From Flammeovirgaceae bacterium (GTDB lineage Bacteria; Bacteroidota; Bacteroidia; Cytophagales; Cyclobacteriaceae), in contig JAKEEN010000021.1 of assembly GCA_022616575.1 (NCBI GenBank), positions 1 through 8,787 on the forward strand: a DNA stretch of 8,787 nt, read 5' to 3'. Position numbers and translations under genes: made by a program. Below the pieces are notes generated by a model. The model was not told the DNA's origin and did not search any database. It saw only the letters and a list, made by a program, of their open reading frames with translations. This document shows, one piece after another, positions 7,072 to 8,787 of this stretch (within the stretch, counting starts at the first letter, position 1; the number at the start of each line of letters is the position of its first letter).

Positions 7072-8082
7072 TTAATTGGATAGACTTTTTTTTGATTTGG
7101 ATTTTTTTAGAGGATAAAAATAACGCTGAATTGCTAATGTCCAGATGGGTGTAAAGTGAACGTACGATGCCCCGGACAGGCTGAAACCCGGTGAAAACTC
7201 TATTCGAAAATTGGACTTGGCAATTCTTTGGATTCCTGGATGGATCTCGATATACGAACCACCGGCTAAAGCCGGAGTTATGGTTTCCAATTCAGTACCA
7301 TTCTGGATTACACGGGCAACATCGTATTTTTTACCAATGAACTCGACATACACATTCCAGTTTGGCTGGTTGTAATCGGTATATTTCTTAGGAGAAAGTA
7401 AATAACCAAACGACAGATTATATTTTAGTGCGTCTCCGTAATAAATGCGGGTTGGTAAATCCGGACCACCGGAGAAATCAGGTTGATTTTCAAAATATGA
7501 ATTTGGTTTAATGAAACCTGTCGTAAGAGAGACAGCAAATCTATTTTTTAAAAGAGTTGCAATCATGCCATACCCATAGCCCCCGGTATCATCCATTAAA
7601 TTAGGTTCCGATTCATCATGAGCTACATTTACATTTGACCATTCGCCATACGCGGCTACACGAAAATGTTGGTTCTGCTTGTCGATGCTTATGAATCTGT
7701 ATTTAGCGAAAGCATATAGCCCGTTAAATAGGTATGGATATTCCAATCCTTTTTTGATTGCCTGTGTGTAGTATGTCGTTGAATTGCCATTGTGGGTATG
7801 ATTGATCAGGTCAGGCGGTAATTTACTATCATGATGGTTTGAAATCGATCCGGTAAGCATCACAGAAAGTCTGGGCGTTAGACCATACATTATTCTTAAG
7901 GCACATAAAGACCTGGTAATCTCAACCTCCTTGAAATTTTGAGTAAAGGCACGAACTCCAATTACGCCTTTCGGGACAGAACTGGCCGGTTCATTTAAGG
8001 GGAAAAGCTCTTGCGAATTGGAATGGAATGCAGAGAGAGAAATGACAAGAGTAAGAATGAGACGACTATCCCTGAACCACAT
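7072..8082 (-). CDS. Predicted outer-membrane beta-barrel protein paired with an HMA-domain protein
   Basis: 336 residues; I do not recognise a named family. Residues 1-24 are a Sec signal peptide (MWFRDSRLILTLVISLSAFH, cleavage near SNSQ-E). The mature part is rich in aromatic, alternating strands (YLFNGLYAFAKYRFISI, NWNVYVEFIG, FTPIWTLAIQRYFY) and Gly/Asn turns, consistent with a medium-sized outer-membrane barrel resembling transporter-like porins. A His/Asp-rich segment lies at 82-97 (NHHDSKLPPDLINHTH) and an acidic one at 154-165 (AHDESEPNLMDD); both could hold metal ions. The start codon overlaps the end of the upstream HMA gene by 17 bases, suggesting translational coupling and a shared function. 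After the last strand (RYFYPL) comes an odd Lys/Ser tail encoded by A7 and A8 tracts. In the -1 frame these tracts lead into 43 more open codons. A role in metal export or uptake is inference from context. Confidence 0.8.
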   Translation of the reverse strand: MWFRDSRLILTLVISLSAFHSNSQELFPLNEPASSVPKGVIGVRAFTQNFKEVEITRSLCALRIMYGLTPRLSVMLTGSISNHHDSKLPPDLINHTHNGNSTTYYTQAIKKGLEYPYLFNGLYAFAKYRFISIDKQNQHFRVAAYGEWSNVNVAHDESEPNLMDDTGGYGYGMIATLLKNRFAVSLTTGFIKPNSYFENQPDFSGGPDLPTRIYYGDALKYNLSFGYLLSPKKYTDYNQPNWNVYVEFIGKKYDVARVIQNGTELETITPALAGGSYIEIHPGIQRIAKSNFRIEFSPGFSLSGASYVHFTPIWTLAIQRYFYPLKKSKSKKSLSN

Positions 8083-8569
8083 GAAATGCTTTTTGACTTA
8101 AGTCGCCAATTCTTTTTTTCCATACCGAACTTTCTTTGTGCGGGAGAAAATAGTCATCGACCAGTTTCAGCGAAACATCACCCTTAGCTGATCCATTTTT
8201 ATAATCAAGCCAAATATATTGTTGACCCTGATACAAAAATGAACCATCTTGATTAACCTCGATATCATTAAATACAAATTCAACACGAAGGAAACGAACT
8301 GAAAATCCGGCATCGACCACTGCCTTGGCGATTGCTTTCAGGTTTATTGGATCACCTTGTTTTACATAGACTCTGCCTTCTGTTTTCTCCAGACTCATAA
8401 CCACACTGTCTACAAAACTCAATCGTCTTACACTCATTTCCACACTTCGGGTGCACATGGAGCAGGTTAGGCCATTTACACCAATATCCACCCACTTTAT
8501 TCCTGCCAATACAGATAGCGGCAAAGAGAAAGCAAGAATCAATAGAACATGCTTGAGAATCGTTTTCAT
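8066..8569 (-). CDS. Exported heavy-metal-associated (HMA) domain protein
   Basis: 167 residues from the ATG at 8569. Residues 1-22 form a clean Sec signal peptide (MKTILKHVLLILAFSLPLSV-LA), putting the protein in the periplasm. Residues about 24-97 have the beta-alpha-beta-beta-alpha-beta pattern of an HMA domain with the metal-binding loop GLTCSMC (Cys36, Cys39); Cu(I), Zn(II) or Hg(II) are typical ligands of such loops. Residues 98-167 form a further segment that I cannot assign; it contains no Cys. A longer frame begins at an ATG at 8626, but that adds 19 non-signal-like residues before the signal peptide and would start only a few bases after the predicted transcription start, so 8569 is preferred. 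The stop codon lies inside the following barrel gene (17-base overlap). A metallochaperone or metal-sensing role is inference. Confidence 0.88.
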   Translation of the reverse strand: MKTILKHVLLILAFSLPLSVLAGIKWVDIGVNGLTCSMCTRSVEMSVRRLSFVDSVVMSLEKTEGRVYVKQGDPINLKAIAKAVVDAGFSVRFLRVEFVFNDIEVNQDGSFLYQGQQYIWLDYKNGSAKGDVSLKLVDDYFLPHKESSVWKKRIGDLSQKAFHVVQG

Positions 8570-8636
8570 CGTTTTGTAAGGGTGTGTCGAAAGTATTAAC
8601 GGCATAAGATCAAAAAAAATTTCCAAAAGGGGAGTG

Positions 8637-8668
8637 TAAAGCTATTATCGTCATATTTAAGTACCAAA
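8637..8668 (-). promoter_or_regulatory. Bacteroidota-type promoter of the HMA/barrel operon
   Basis: On the minus strand, TTTG (8668-8665) is followed after exactly 20 bases by TAGCTTTA (8644-8637), 7 of 8 matches to TAnnTTTG. This is the typical -33/-7 arrangement of the phylum. Transcription would start near 8630, giving a leader of about 60 bases to the ATG at 8569. No clear operator repeat for a metal-responsive regulator is visible around it. Confidence 0.55.
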
Positions 8669-8720
8669 TTGAGATTATCTGTCCATGGCAATGGTGAGAG
8701 TAAGTTAAAATTTAGGCAAC

Positions 8721-8787
8721 ATGGCCTATGGATTGATTGCTGGTTTGGCGCTTGTCATAGCTTTGGTGTCGTGGTGGGTTTGTGCGA
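8721..8787 (+). CDS. 5' end of an unidentified gene with a hydrophobic N-terminus (cut by window edge)
   Basis: An ATG at 8721 opens a frame that stays open for 22 codons to the window end. The encoded start (MAYGLIAGLAL, then more hydrophobic residues ending SWWVCA) looks like a membrane helix or signal anchor. A short AGG lies 5-7 bases upstream of the ATG (8714-8716). The gene is divergent from the HMA operon, with 151 bases between the two start codons. Too little is present to name a family, and a chance frame cannot be excluded. Confidence 0.45.
   Translation, partial: MAYGLIAGLALVIALVSWWVCA

Noticed and set aside
8570..8626. Upstream ATG at 8626 for the HMA gene
   Set aside because: It would bury the signal peptide and sits only a few bases from the predicted transcription start.
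8706..8715. TAAAATTTAG as a promoter box for the gene at 8721
   Set aside because: It is a poor match to TAnnTTTG and would place transcription start at or after the ATG.

Overview
The window reads as chromosomal DNA of a member of the Bacteroidota, most likely of the Cytophagales type. Supporting signs are the EtfBA sequence type, a CarboxypepD_reg-like/DUF5686 outer-membrane protein, a DUF151+UVR nuclease, weak Shine-Dalgarno signals, and TAnnTTTG-like promoter boxes. There is no rRNA, tRNA, CRISPR array or insertion sequence, and no gene-free stretch longer than about 150 bases.

Layout. Positions 1-1708 (+) hold etfB and etfA, the two subunits of an electron transfer flavoprotein. The etfB ATG lies two bases before the window. 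Positions 1767-3709 (+) hold a DUF151 'bifunctional nuclease' with a C-terminal UVR motif, then a NupC-type concentrative nucleoside transporter; together they suggest nucleic-acid breakdown and nucleoside uptake. Positions 3774-6939 (+) hold a SanA/ElyC/YdcF-type membrane protein and, 13 bases on, an 835-residue predicted outer-membrane barrel (DUF5686). Both are envelope proteins, and a perfect TAACTTTG box precedes the pair.

A convergent gap (6940-7071) follows, with a minus-strand terminator. Beyond it, on the minus strand (8569 to 7072), are two overlapping genes. The first encodes an exported protein with a heavy-metal-associated (HMA) domain. The second encodes a predicted outer-membrane barrel with a His/Asp-rich segment. 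They are transcribed from a well-formed Bacteroidota-type promoter near 8637-8668. A new plus-strand gene starts at 8721 and runs off the right edge.

Most of the window is ordinary core-genome content. The least explained part is the HMA/barrel pair, which I read as a candidate periplasm-to-outer-membrane metal-handling module. The 3' end of the barrel gene carries two slippery A-tracts in front of an open, protein-like -1 frame.
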